Positions 41,893 through 47,694 of a stretch of DNA of 47,694 nt are shown here, one piece after another (the stretch's first letter is position 1; each line of letters starts with the position of its first letter). Both the position numbers and the translations under genes were made by a program. The notes below the pieces were generated by a model that saw only the letters and a program-made list of their open reading frames with translations, ran no database searches and was not told the DNA's origin. Source of the DNA: Pseudomonadota bacterium (GTDB taxonomy: Bacteria > Pseudomonadota > Gammaproteobacteria > Burkholderiales > Gallionellaceae); assembly GCA_021822115.1 (NCBI GenBank), contig JAJZSA010000011.1:1-47694 (forward strand), read 5' to 3'.

Positions 41893-42489
41893 CTATTCGA
41901 TGCGGCAGGCCTCGGCGAAATCCAGACGCGGGTTGCGCGGATAGACGCCCTTGGGGTCGCCGTAGCCGAGGTTGCACAGGAAATTGGACTTGATGTGCGT
42001 GCCGGCGAAGAACAGTTCATCCACCCTGGCATTGTCGAAGCCGCCCATGGGGCCGCAGTCCAGCCCCAGCGCGCGCGCGGCGATGATGAGGTAAGCGCCT
42101 TGCAGCGTGCCGCCGCGGAAAGCATTCAGGAAAGCGGTCTGTTCATCCTTGTTGAACCAGCTCGGTGCATCCGGCGCATGCGGGAACAGTTTGCCCAGCT
42201 TGTCGTAGAAGTGCAGGTCGTAACCGATGATGGCGGTGACTGGCGCGGCCAGGGTCTTGGCGCGATTGCCTTCGGACAGGGCGGGGGCCAGTCTCTCCTT
42301 GGCCGCCTGCGATTTCACGAACACCACGCGCAGCGGGCAGGAGTTGGCGGCAGTAGGGCCCATGCGCAACAGCTCATACAACTGGTGCAGCAGCGCATCC
42401 GGCACGGCGCGTTCGGTCCAGGCGTTGTGCGTGTGCGCGGCGAGGAAGAGTTGCTCCAGTGCGCTGTTCGGTAGTGGTGCGTGTGACAT
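41893..42489 (-). CDS. RutE/HadB-type nitroreductase (malonic semialdehyde reductase-like)
   Basis: 198 residues, FMN-dependent nitroreductase fold. Blocks: [65 protein letters not shown] and [23 protein letters not shown]. These match the RutE group, which reduces malonic semialdehyde in pyrimidine breakdown. No other rut gene is near, so the true substrate may differ. GGAGT precedes ATG 42489. Confidence 0.88.
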   Translation of the reverse strand: MSHAPLPNSALEQLFLAAHTHNAWTERAVPDALLHQLYELLRMGPTAANSCPLRVVFVKSQAAKERLAPALSEGNRAKTLAAPVTAIIGYDLHFYDKLGKLFPHAPDAPSWFNKDEQTAFLNAFRGGTLQGAYLIIAARALGLDCGPMGGFDNARVDELFFAGTHIKSNFLCNLGYGDPKGVYPRNPRLDFAEACRIE

Positions 42490-42697
42490 GGTCGACTCCT
42501 GATGGTGGTGGGATGGACGCGGTGATTATCGCGCGTGCCGGTGCTGCTGGGTACGTTCCTGTGTGCGGCATGTGAGCGAACGGTTAAATTCAGGCTTTCC
42601 TGATTGTCGGGTCCGATGAATTATGTCCTAATGCGCGGCATCGTAGGGATCAGCTCACGACCTCATCGGGCAAACGATCAGGAAAGGAATGCAGCGT

Positions 42698-44242
42698 ATG
42701 GATAGCGAGCAGGAGAAGTTGGCGATCAGCCGTCTGGTCTTCGAATTGACCATGTCCAGCGGGATCTCTTCCGACCTGGATGCCTTGCTGGAGCGGCTGT
42801 TCTCCTTGATGCGCGAGCTGCAGGACATCCCGGTCGAACCGCGTGGCGCCATCCTGCTGGTCAACCCGCGCGGACGCCTGTTCCAGGTGGCGCAGTTCGG
42901 CATGCTGGCAGCGTGGGACAGCCCGTTCAAGTGGGAGCGTTACGACTTGGGCGTGCCCGCGCGCGACGCACAACCGCAGATCCGCACCTTGGGCGGTGAC
43001 GGCATGACTCCGGGCGTGCGCGTGCTGCTGCTGCCGTTGGCCATCGAGAACGAGAGCGTCGGTTATGCGGTGTTCTTCGTTCCTGTCGATTTCGAACAAT
43101 CCGACATGCAGCGCCGTTTCTTCAAGGATCTGGCACGCGCGCTGTCCGGGCTGGTGCAGCGCACCTTGTCCAACGAGACCTTGCGCATCCGCGAGCTGGA
43201 ACTGGAGGAAGCGCGTGCCGATGCCATCCGCAGCCTGGGCGTGGCCTCGGAATACCGCGACAACGAGACGGGCTGGCACATCATGCGCATGACCAACTAT
43301 GCGCAAGCCATCGCCAAGGCGCTGGAACTGCCCGACGAACAGCGCGACCTGTTGTATATCGCCGCGCCCATGCACGATGTGGGCAAGATCGGTATCGCCG
43401 ACGCCGTGCTGTTGAAACCGGGCAAGCTGACGCCGGAAGAGTTCGAGGTGATGAAGACGCACACCGAGATCGGCGTCACCATCCTCGAAGGCAAGGACGA
43501 ACTCATCGCTGCTGCACGCGATATCGCTGGCTCGCATCACGAACGCTGGGATGGCAAAGGTTATCCGCGCGGCCTGCGCGGGGAGGACATCCCCTTGCTG
43601 GCACGCATCTGTGCGGTGGCCGACGTGTTCGATGCGCTCACTTCTTCGCGTCCCTACAAGGAACCCTGGTCGGTGGAGCAGGCCCATGACTGGGTGCTGT
43701 CGGAATCTGGCAAGCATTTCGATCCGAGCGTGGTGACCGCATTTCGCAGCGCACTGCCGGAGATCTTGCGCATCCGCGAGCTGTATCGCGACGACATCAT
43801 CGATCCCAAGGAGGTGCTCACGCTGCCGCCGATCCGCCGCCGCGCGGACGAATGGGCACCCTGGGATGACAGCCTCAGCGTGGGCATCGATGTCATCGAC
43901 GAACATCATCGCTATCTGTTCGATCTGGTGAACGATCTGCACCAGGTGGTGATCCGCAAGCGCGGTGCGCGTGAAGTGGCGCGCCTGATCAAGGCGCTGG
44001 ATGCCTATGCCAAGATCCATTTCCGTTCCGAAGAACAGATGATGAACCACTACGCCTATGACGGCATCGACCGCCAGTTGCATCAGCATCATGCCTTCGA
44101 GGACAAGATCGGCGAGTTCTACGAAGAGCTGCACGCCAATCCGCTGGTCGCGCAGTTCGACGTGCTGACCTATCTGCGTGACTGGCTCATCAACCACATC
44201 CGCGTCGAAGATGCCCAACTGGTGCGCCTGGCGCGCGCCTAA
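42698..44242 (+). CDS. GAF-like / HD-GYP phosphodiesterase / hemerythrin protein
   Basis: 514 residues. A GAF-like N-terminal domain (about 10-160), an HD-GYP domain (His226-Asp227 in MHDVGKIG; HHERWDGKGYP with Gly288-Tyr289-Pro290), and a C-terminal bacteriohemerythrin domain (about 390-510) with HH at 403-404, His441/Glu445 (HFRSEEQM), His462/His465, and His500/Asp505. The HD-GYP should hydrolyse c-di-GMP. The diiron hemerythrin would bind O2 (or NO), so activity probably depends on oxygen. Start ATG 42698 with AAGGA 9 bases upstream; ATG 42689 is also in frame. No membrane segment. Confidence 0.92.
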   Translation: MDSEQEKLAISRLVFELTMSSGISSDLDALLERLFSLMRELQDIPVEPRGAILLVNPRGRLFQVAQFGMLAAWDSPFKWERYDLGVPARDAQPQIRTLGGDGMTPGVRVLLLPLAIENESVGYAVFFVPVDFEQSDMQRRFFKDLARALSGLVQRTLSNETLRIRELELEEARADAIRSLGVASEYRDNETGWHIMRMTNYAQAIAKALELPDEQRDLLYIAAPMHDVGKIGIADAVLLKPGKLTPEEFEVMKTHTEIGVTILEGKDELIAAARDIAGSHHERWDGKGYPRGLRGEDIPLLARICAVADVFDALTSSRPYKEPWSVEQAHDWVLSESGKHFDPSVVTAFRSALPEILRIRELYRDDIIDPKEVLTLPPIRRRADEWAPWDDSLSVGIDVIDEHHRYLFDLVNDLHQVVIRKRGAREVARLIKALDAYAKIHFRSEEQMMNHYAYDGIDRQLHQHHAFEDKIGEFYEELHANPLVAQFDVLTYLRDWLINHIRVEDAQLVRLARA

Positions 44243-44249
44243 ATCCCTG

Positions 44250-44296
44250 CTTGCACAGTAGTTGACTAATTTAGTCTGGCAAGCTCTAATGGCGCC
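44250..44296 (+). promoter_or_regulatory. Promoter with IscR type 1-like palindrome
   Basis: -35 TTGACT (44262-44267), 17-base spacer, -10 TCTAAT (44285-44290). Overlapping the -35 is GACT-AATTT-AGTC (44264-44276). As I remember it, the IscR type 1 motif has GACT, five A/T-rich bases and AGTC; here that core is exact, the left flank TAGTT fits and the right flank fits only partly. It would place tusE-like and perhaps bolA-grxD under Fe-S status control. Confidence 0.6.
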
Positions 44297-44323
44297 ACTC
44301 AATCAAGCGAGAAGGGGCTGACC

Positions 44324-44617
44324 ATGCAATTACCGCAACGCGACGGCGACGGCTATCTGGTCGATATGAGCGACTGGACCGAGGAGATCGGCCGTGCCAT
44401 GGCCGAGGAAGATGGCTATGAGCTGAACGACAAGAAGTGGGAACAGATCATGAAGGCGCGCGAATATTTCGAGGAGTTCGCCTCGGTGCCGCCGATCCGC
44501 AAGTTCGCCAAGTACATCAACGAAGACCAGAAGGACGTGTTCGACCTGTGGATGACCGGGCCGATGAAGCCCATCACCAAGTACGGTGGCATGCCCAAGC
44601 CGACCGGTTGCGTGTGA
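44324..44617 (+). CDS. tusE: TusE/DsrC-family sulfur carrier
   Basis: 97 residues. DGYLVDMSDWTEEIGRAMAEEDG, FASVPPIRKFAKYINEDQKD and the C-terminal GGMPKPTGCV, whose penultimate Cys (Cys96) carries sulfur. The second Cys that DsrC has about ten residues earlier is absent (PMKPITKYG), so this is TusE-like rather than dissimilatory DsrC. TusE takes sulfur from TusBCD to MnmA for tRNA thiolation; homologues in sulfur oxidisers may carry sulfur in other pathways. GAAGGGG ribosome site; promoter at 44262. Confidence 0.85.
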   Translation: MQLPQRDGDGYLVDMSDWTEEIGRAMAEEDGYELNDKKWEQIMKAREYFEEFASVPPIRKFAKYINEDQKDVFDLWMTGPMKPITKYGGMPKPTGCV

Positions 44618-44624
44618 GCCGGCG

Positions 44625-45386
44625 ATGGCCCCGCGCACGCTGATCGCGGTGTTGGGGCTGACCCTGCTGGGGCAAGCCTGGGCGGCGCCGGATGAGATCC
44701 AGGTGTACACCGAGGAGTTGAATCAGCCGGGCGAATTCGGTCTGGAACAGCACCTGAACTACAGCCTGGATGGGCAGCGCAGCGCGGATTATCCCGGCCA
44801 GATGCCGCCGCATCATGTGTTGCAAGCGACGCCGGAGTTCTCCTACGGGCTGAGCGATACGCTGGAAGCGGGGCTGTATGTGCCGTTCGCGTTCACGCCG
44901 GGCGGGGATGCCTTCCTCAACGGTCTGCGTCTGCGCCTGAAATACATCGCACCGCGCATGGCAGGACAGCGCAGCTTCTATGGCTTGAATGTCGAGGTGG
45001 GGCGCGATACCAACCGCACCTCGGACAGCCTGACGGGCATGGAACTGCGCCCCATCGTGGGTTACCGGGATGCGCGCTGGCTGGTCAGCTTCAATCCCAT
45101 CCTGAATCTCGGCCTGGCGGACGGCGTCAGTCATCGTCCGCTGTTCGAGCCGGCGCTGAAACTGACCCATCGCGTGAACGAGGCGATGCGCGGCGGGATG
45201 GAGTATTACGGCGAATATGGTCCGCTGAACGGCATGCTGCCGGGCGCGCAGCGTGTGCATACGTTGTATGCGGTGCTGGATGTGGAGACGGCGGCGCTGG
45301 ATCTCAATCTGGGGCTGGGGCGCGGCAATGCCAATGCGACGGACAAGTGGGTGGCCAAGGCGATCATCGCCTTGCCGCTGGAATAA
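44625..45386 (+). CDS. Predicted outer-membrane protein
   Basis: 253 residues. Signal peptide APRTLIAVLGLTLLGQAWA. The mature part is a run of short amphipathic strands with aromatic ends (LEQHLNYSLDG, FSYGLSDTLEAGLYVPFAF, RLKYIAPRMAGQRSFYGLNVE, WLVSFNPILNLGLADG), typical of a small beta-barrel of about 10-12 strands. The family resembles the uncharacterised transporter-like barrels found near redox genes. The start is 7 bases after the tusE-like stop; bolA follows 22 bases on. Confidence 0.68.
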   Translation: MAPRTLIAVLGLTLLGQAWAAPDEIQVYTEELNQPGEFGLEQHLNYSLDGQRSADYPGQMPPHHVLQATPEFSYGLSDTLEAGLYVPFAFTPGGDAFLNGLRLRLKYIAPRMAGQRSFYGLNVEVGRDTNRTSDSLTGMELRPIVGYRDARWLVSFNPILNLGLADGVSHRPLFEPALKLTHRVNEAMRGGMEYYGEYGPLNGMLPGAQRVHTLYAVLDVETAALDLNLGLGRGNANATDKWVAKAIIALPLE

Positions 45387-45408
45387 GCAAGCAATAACGA
45401 GGTAGGGA

Positions 45409-45648
45409 ATGAAAGTCACACCGGACAACGTCAAGGAATACATCCTGCAAGGCTTGCCTTGCGAACATATCCATGTGGAGGGCGATGGCCGCCACTTCCA
45501 GGCGGTGATCGTGAGCCGCGAATTCGAAGGCAAGGGCATGCTGCAACAGCACAAGCTGGTATACCAGGTGCTGGGCGAGCGCATGGAGAAGATCCACGCC
45601 CTGTCGATGAAGACCCTGACGCCCGCACAATGGGCACAACAACAGTGA
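45409..45648 (+). CDS. bolA: BolA-family protein
   Basis: 79 residues. VKEYILQGLPCEHIHVEGDGRHFQAVIVSREFEGK gives the class signature, with the ligand His and Cys in CEHIHVEGDGRHF, followed by HKLVYQVLGERM. BolA/IbaG proteins bind monothiol glutaredoxins through a shared [2Fe-2S] cluster; the CGFS glutaredoxin gene lies 11 bases downstream, which fits a working pair. The short length suggests the IbaG-like class. Confidence 0.9.
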   Translation: MKVTPDNVKEYILQGLPCEHIHVEGDGRHFQAVIVSREFEGKGMLQQHKLVYQVLGERMEKIHALSMKTLTPAQWAQQQ

Positions 45649-45659
45649 AGGAAAACGCT

Positions 45660-45992
45660 ATGGACGACAAGCAACAGGCATTGGAGATCATTCGCCAGAC
45701 CGTGACAGAGAATCCCGTGGTGCTCTATATGAAAGGCACGCCGCAATTCCCGCAGTGCGGCTTCTCCGGCCGCGCGGCGCAGGTGCTCAAGGCGGCGGGC
45801 GTGAAATTCGCCTTCGTCAACGTGCTGGAAGACCCGGTGTCGTGGAACTACCTGAAGTTCTATGCCGACTTCCCCACCTTCCCGCAGCTGTATATCAAGG
45901 GCGAGCTGATCGGCGGTTCCGACATCATGCTGGCCATGTACGAGCAGGGCGAATTGCAGAAATTGCTGGCCGACGCGGTCGCCGAGGCTTGA
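45660..45992 (+). CDS. grxD: Monothiol glutaredoxin (CGFS type)
   Basis: 110 residues. VVLYMKGTPQFPQCGFSGRAAQ carries the CGFS motif, then FPTFPQLYIKGELIGGSDIMLAMYEQGEL with the cis-Pro and glutathione-binding segments. Carries a [2Fe-2S] cluster with glutathione and delivers it to apoproteins. Placed 11 bases after bolA; probably the last gene of the tusE-OMP-bolA-grxD run. Confidence 0.95.
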   Translation: MDDKQQALEIIRQTVTENPVVLYMKGTPQFPQCGFSGRAAQVLKAAGVKFAFVNVLEDPVSWNYLKFYADFPTFPQLYIKGELIGGSDIMLAMYEQGELQKLLADAVAEA

Positions 45993-46006
45993 TCCTGAAT
46001 TAGAAT

Positions 46007-46033
46007 GGGCCGTCCTGCTGACGGCCCTTCTTT
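46007..46033 (+). terminator. Rho-independent terminator after grxD
   Basis: GGGCCGTC and GACGGCCC, 5-base loop, then TTCTTT. It lies 14 bases after the grxD stop and just before the MFS start. A TAGAAT hexamer at 46001-46006 overlaps its left side. Confidence 0.75.
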
Positions 46034-46037
46034 ACCT

Positions 46038-47324
46038 ATGCTGAATCCCCAACAATCCGCGCAGTTGGTGCGTCTGCGCTGGACCGCGTTCGTCATCGTC
46101 GGTCTGGCTTACGTATTGTCCTTCTTCCATCGTTTCGCGCCGGCGGCCATCGCCCCCGACCTGCAGCAGGCATTCGACGCCAGCGCCGTCCAGCTCGGCG
46201 GACTCGCTGCCACCTATTTCTACGTGTACACCTTGATGCAGATCCCCACCGGCATCCTCGCCGACACCCTGGGGCCACGCCGCGTGGTGGCCATCGGCGG
46301 GGTGATCGCCGGGCTCGGCTCCATCCTGTTCGGTATGGCGGATAGCCTGCTGCTCGCTTCCATCGGTCGTCTGCTGGTCGGTCTGGGCGTGTCGGTGGCC
46401 TTCATCTGCATGCTCAAGCTGAATGCCGTGTGGTTCCATGACCGTCATTTCGGCACCGCCACCGGCGCCACCATCCTCATCGGCAACCTTGGTTCCGTGC
46501 TCGCGGCGGCACCGCTGGCGTGGGCGCTCGGCTTCGTCTCCTGGCGCACGGTGTTCATCGTGCTCGGCATCGTCTCGCTGCTGCTGGCCTTGCTGGCCTG
46601 GTGGTACGTGCGCAACCATCCCGGCGAAGCCGGTCTGCCCAGCTTGCGCGAACTGGATGGCAAAGCCGCGCATCGCGCGCATGAGGGCCACTGGTACGAC
46701 GGCCTGCTGGTGGTGATGAACAACCGCGCGACCTGGCCTGGACTGTTCGTGAATATGGGCATCGCCGGTACGCTGTTCGCCTTCGGCGGCCTGTGGGCCG
46801 TGCCTTTCCTGCGCGATGTGTACGGCATGGACCGCGCCATCGCCACCGACCACACCACCTTGCTGCTCAGCGGTTTCGCCATCGGCGCCTTTTTCATCGG
46901 TACCTTGTCCGACCGTCTGGGCCGACGCAAACCGGTGATGCTGGTCGGCGCGGCGCTGTATGTGCTGTGCTGGTTGCCGTTGCTGTCCGGCATGCCGATG
47001 GACAGCCTGACCAGCCACGCGTTGTTCTTCGTGATGGGGCTGGCGGCGCCCAGCTTCACCCTGAGCTGGGCCTGCGCCAAGGAAGTGAACCCGCCGGCGC
47101 TGTCCGGCATGGCGACCAGCGTGGTCAACGTGGGCGCGTTCCTCGGTACCGCCATCCTGCAACCGCTGGTCGGCTGGGCCATCGACCGCGCACATGCAGG
47201 CAGCAGTGCTCCCCTTGGGCTGGCCGACTATCAGGTCGGCATGGGGATGATGTTCGGCTTCGCCGTGATCGGTCTGCTCGCCATCCTGTTCGTGCGCGAG
47301 ACGTATTGCCGCTACGCCGATTGA
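46038..47324 (+). CDS. Major facilitator superfamily transporter
   Basis: 428 residues, 12 predicted membrane helices. LAYVLSFFHRFAPAAIAPDLQQ and a motif-A-like loop (GILADTLGPRR between helices 2 and 3, repeated as GTLSDRLGRRKP in the second half) are typical of the nitrate/hexuronate-like anion-porter branch. Substrate unknown. Start ATG 46038, just after the grxD terminator; a longer frame from 46005 is rejected because it overlaps the hairpin. Confidence 0.88.
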   Translation: MLNPQQSAQLVRLRWTAFVIVGLAYVLSFFHRFAPAAIAPDLQQAFDASAVQLGGLAATYFYVYTLMQIPTGILADTLGPRRVVAIGGVIAGLGSILFGMADSLLLASIGRLLVGLGVSVAFICMLKLNAVWFHDRHFGTATGATILIGNLGSVLAAAPLAWALGFVSWRTVFIVLGIVSLLLALLAWWYVRNHPGEAGLPSLRELDGKAAHRAHEGHWYDGLLVVMNNRATWPGLFVNMGIAGTLFAFGGLWAVPFLRDVYGMDRAIATDHTTLLLSGFAIGAFFIGTLSDRLGRRKPVMLVGAALYVLCWLPLLSGMPMDSLTSHALFFVMGLAAPSFTLSWACAKEVNPPALSGMATSVVNVGAFLGTAILQPLVGWAIDRAHAGSSAPLGLADYQVGMGMMFGFAVIGLLAILFVRETYCRYAD

Positions 47325-47343
47325 GGCGCCGGCCCAGCGTGGG

Positions 47344-47694
47344 CTAGAACGTCTTGTGCCAGGTGATCGAAGTGTTATCGCCCCGCACGGCGACCTTCAG
47401 ATGATCGGTCTCTATCACGGCGGAACCGGACTGCAAGGAGAGCAGTACCTGTTCGTTGTGCAAGGTCATCCTTTGATCCCGCAATGCACGCAATACCACG
47501 ACCAAGCGTTGCTGGGCCTGATCGCGTCCGGTCGCAGGCTGGTCGGCGACGGCGGGCTGTGGCGCCAGCAGAACGGCAGGCGCCGAGCTGCGCTCGAGAT
47601 CGGGGTGATAAGGGGTGTAATGCATCGCTGTCGGGGCATGCTTGGCGGCATGCGCATGCTTATGCACCTCACCGGCATGTGCACCGCAAGAGGC
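47344..47694 (-). CDS. His-rich exported protein, C-terminal part (start outside the window)
   Basis: The frame is open to the end of the window and gives 116 residues from ASCGAHAGEVHKHAHAAKHA to the stop. ASC near the edge may be the tail of a lipobox, so the Cys could be the lipidated residue, with the start beyond 47694. A GTG at 47667 is inside this frame and unlikely to be the true start. It is His-rich near the front (H-x-H, H-A-A-K-H-A), which could bind metal, then an Ala/Gln-rich section and ends WHKTF. I do not recognise the family. Convergent with the MFS gene. Confidence 0.55.
   Translation of the reverse strand, partial: ASCGAHAGEVHKHAHAAKHAPTAMHYTPYHPDLERSSAPAVLLAPQPAVADQPATGRDQAQQRLVVVLRALRDQRMTLHNEQVLLSLQSGSAVIETDHLKVAVRGDNTSITWHKTF

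Noticed and set aside
46032..47195. 387-codon reverse frame opposite the MFS gene
   Set aside because: Gly/His/Gln/Arg-rich shadow; the forward strand has 12 membrane helices and MFS motifs.

Overview
The window is a GC-rich (roughly 60-65%, estimated by eye) stretch of bacterial chromosome. Genes are densely packed, often overlap at ATGA/GTGA junctions, and sometimes use GTG or TTG starts. The gene set (TsdA-like thiosulfate dehydrogenase, TusE/DsrC-like carrier, BolA/Grx4, EttA, TIGR03545/TIGR03546 pair, BCAM0308-type protein, several c-di-GMP proteins) suggests a respiratory, sulfur-metabolising betaproteobacterium of the Nitrosomonadales/Gallionellaceae kind. This is inference from gene content. 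No rRNA, tRNA, CRISPR array, transposase or phage gene was seen.

Layout. 1-2.1 kb: 5' end of an N-acetylglutaminylglutamine-type amidotransferase with an outer-membrane protein gene upstream, and a divergent WbuC-like cupin. 2.2-6.5 kb: alanine dehydrogenase, a LonB-like protease, then convergent BCAM0308 and SAP-domain genes. 6.6-10.7 kb: a redoxin-DsbD-like membrane protein coupled to Pcm, then a reverse-strand two-component pair (REC-TPR regulator and sensorless kinase). 10.9-14.8 kb: EttA, then a seemingly AT-richer patch with a lipoprotein and a DUF4160-DUF2442-small-protein cassette lying between two ~80-bp direct repeats, then an RNase D-like exonuclease. 14.9-16.2 kb: TsdA-like cytochrome and a 24-residue lysine-rich gene. 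16.3-21.2 kb: exported proteins of unknown role, SRPBCC, AraC regulator, NAD(P)-binding protein, cation exchanger.

21.4-32.8 kb: a run of mostly forward-strand genes: degenerate EAL-HDOD protein, flavin reductase, lipoprotein, two stand-alone cyclic-nucleotide-binding domains, a periplasmic thioredoxin-MsrB fusion, a 2OG-Fe(II) oxygenase, EI24 protein, TIGR03546/TIGR03545, SRPBCC and DUF455 proteins. 32.8-35.2 kb: an unrecognised two-gene unit (five-helix membrane protein plus exported VWA protein) preceded by three short repeats spaced 21-22 bp and closed by a strong terminator. 35.3-42.5 kb: spermidine-synthase-like protein, an EAL-CZB phosphodiesterase coupled to a conserved unknown gene, PepD, a FliD-like protein, a FabMG-like protein and a RutE-like nitroreductase. 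42.7-47.7 kb: HD-GYP-hemerythrin phosphodiesterase, then tusE-like, outer-membrane protein, bolA and grxD behind a promoter carrying an IscR-type palindrome, an MFS transporter and the end of a reverse-strand exported protein.

Main themes: c-di-GMP and cyclic-nucleotide signalling joined to metal, oxygen or redox sensing domains (EAL-CZB, HD-GYP-hemerythrin), thiol and Fe-S chemistry (redoxin-DsbD, Trx-MsrB, TusE, BolA, Grx4, TsdA), and many conserved envelope proteins of unknown function. The best candidates for something undescribed are the repeat-flanked DUF4160 cassette, the membrane/VWA pair with its iteron-like repeats, and the IscR-type control of the tusE-like/OMP/bolA/grxD run.
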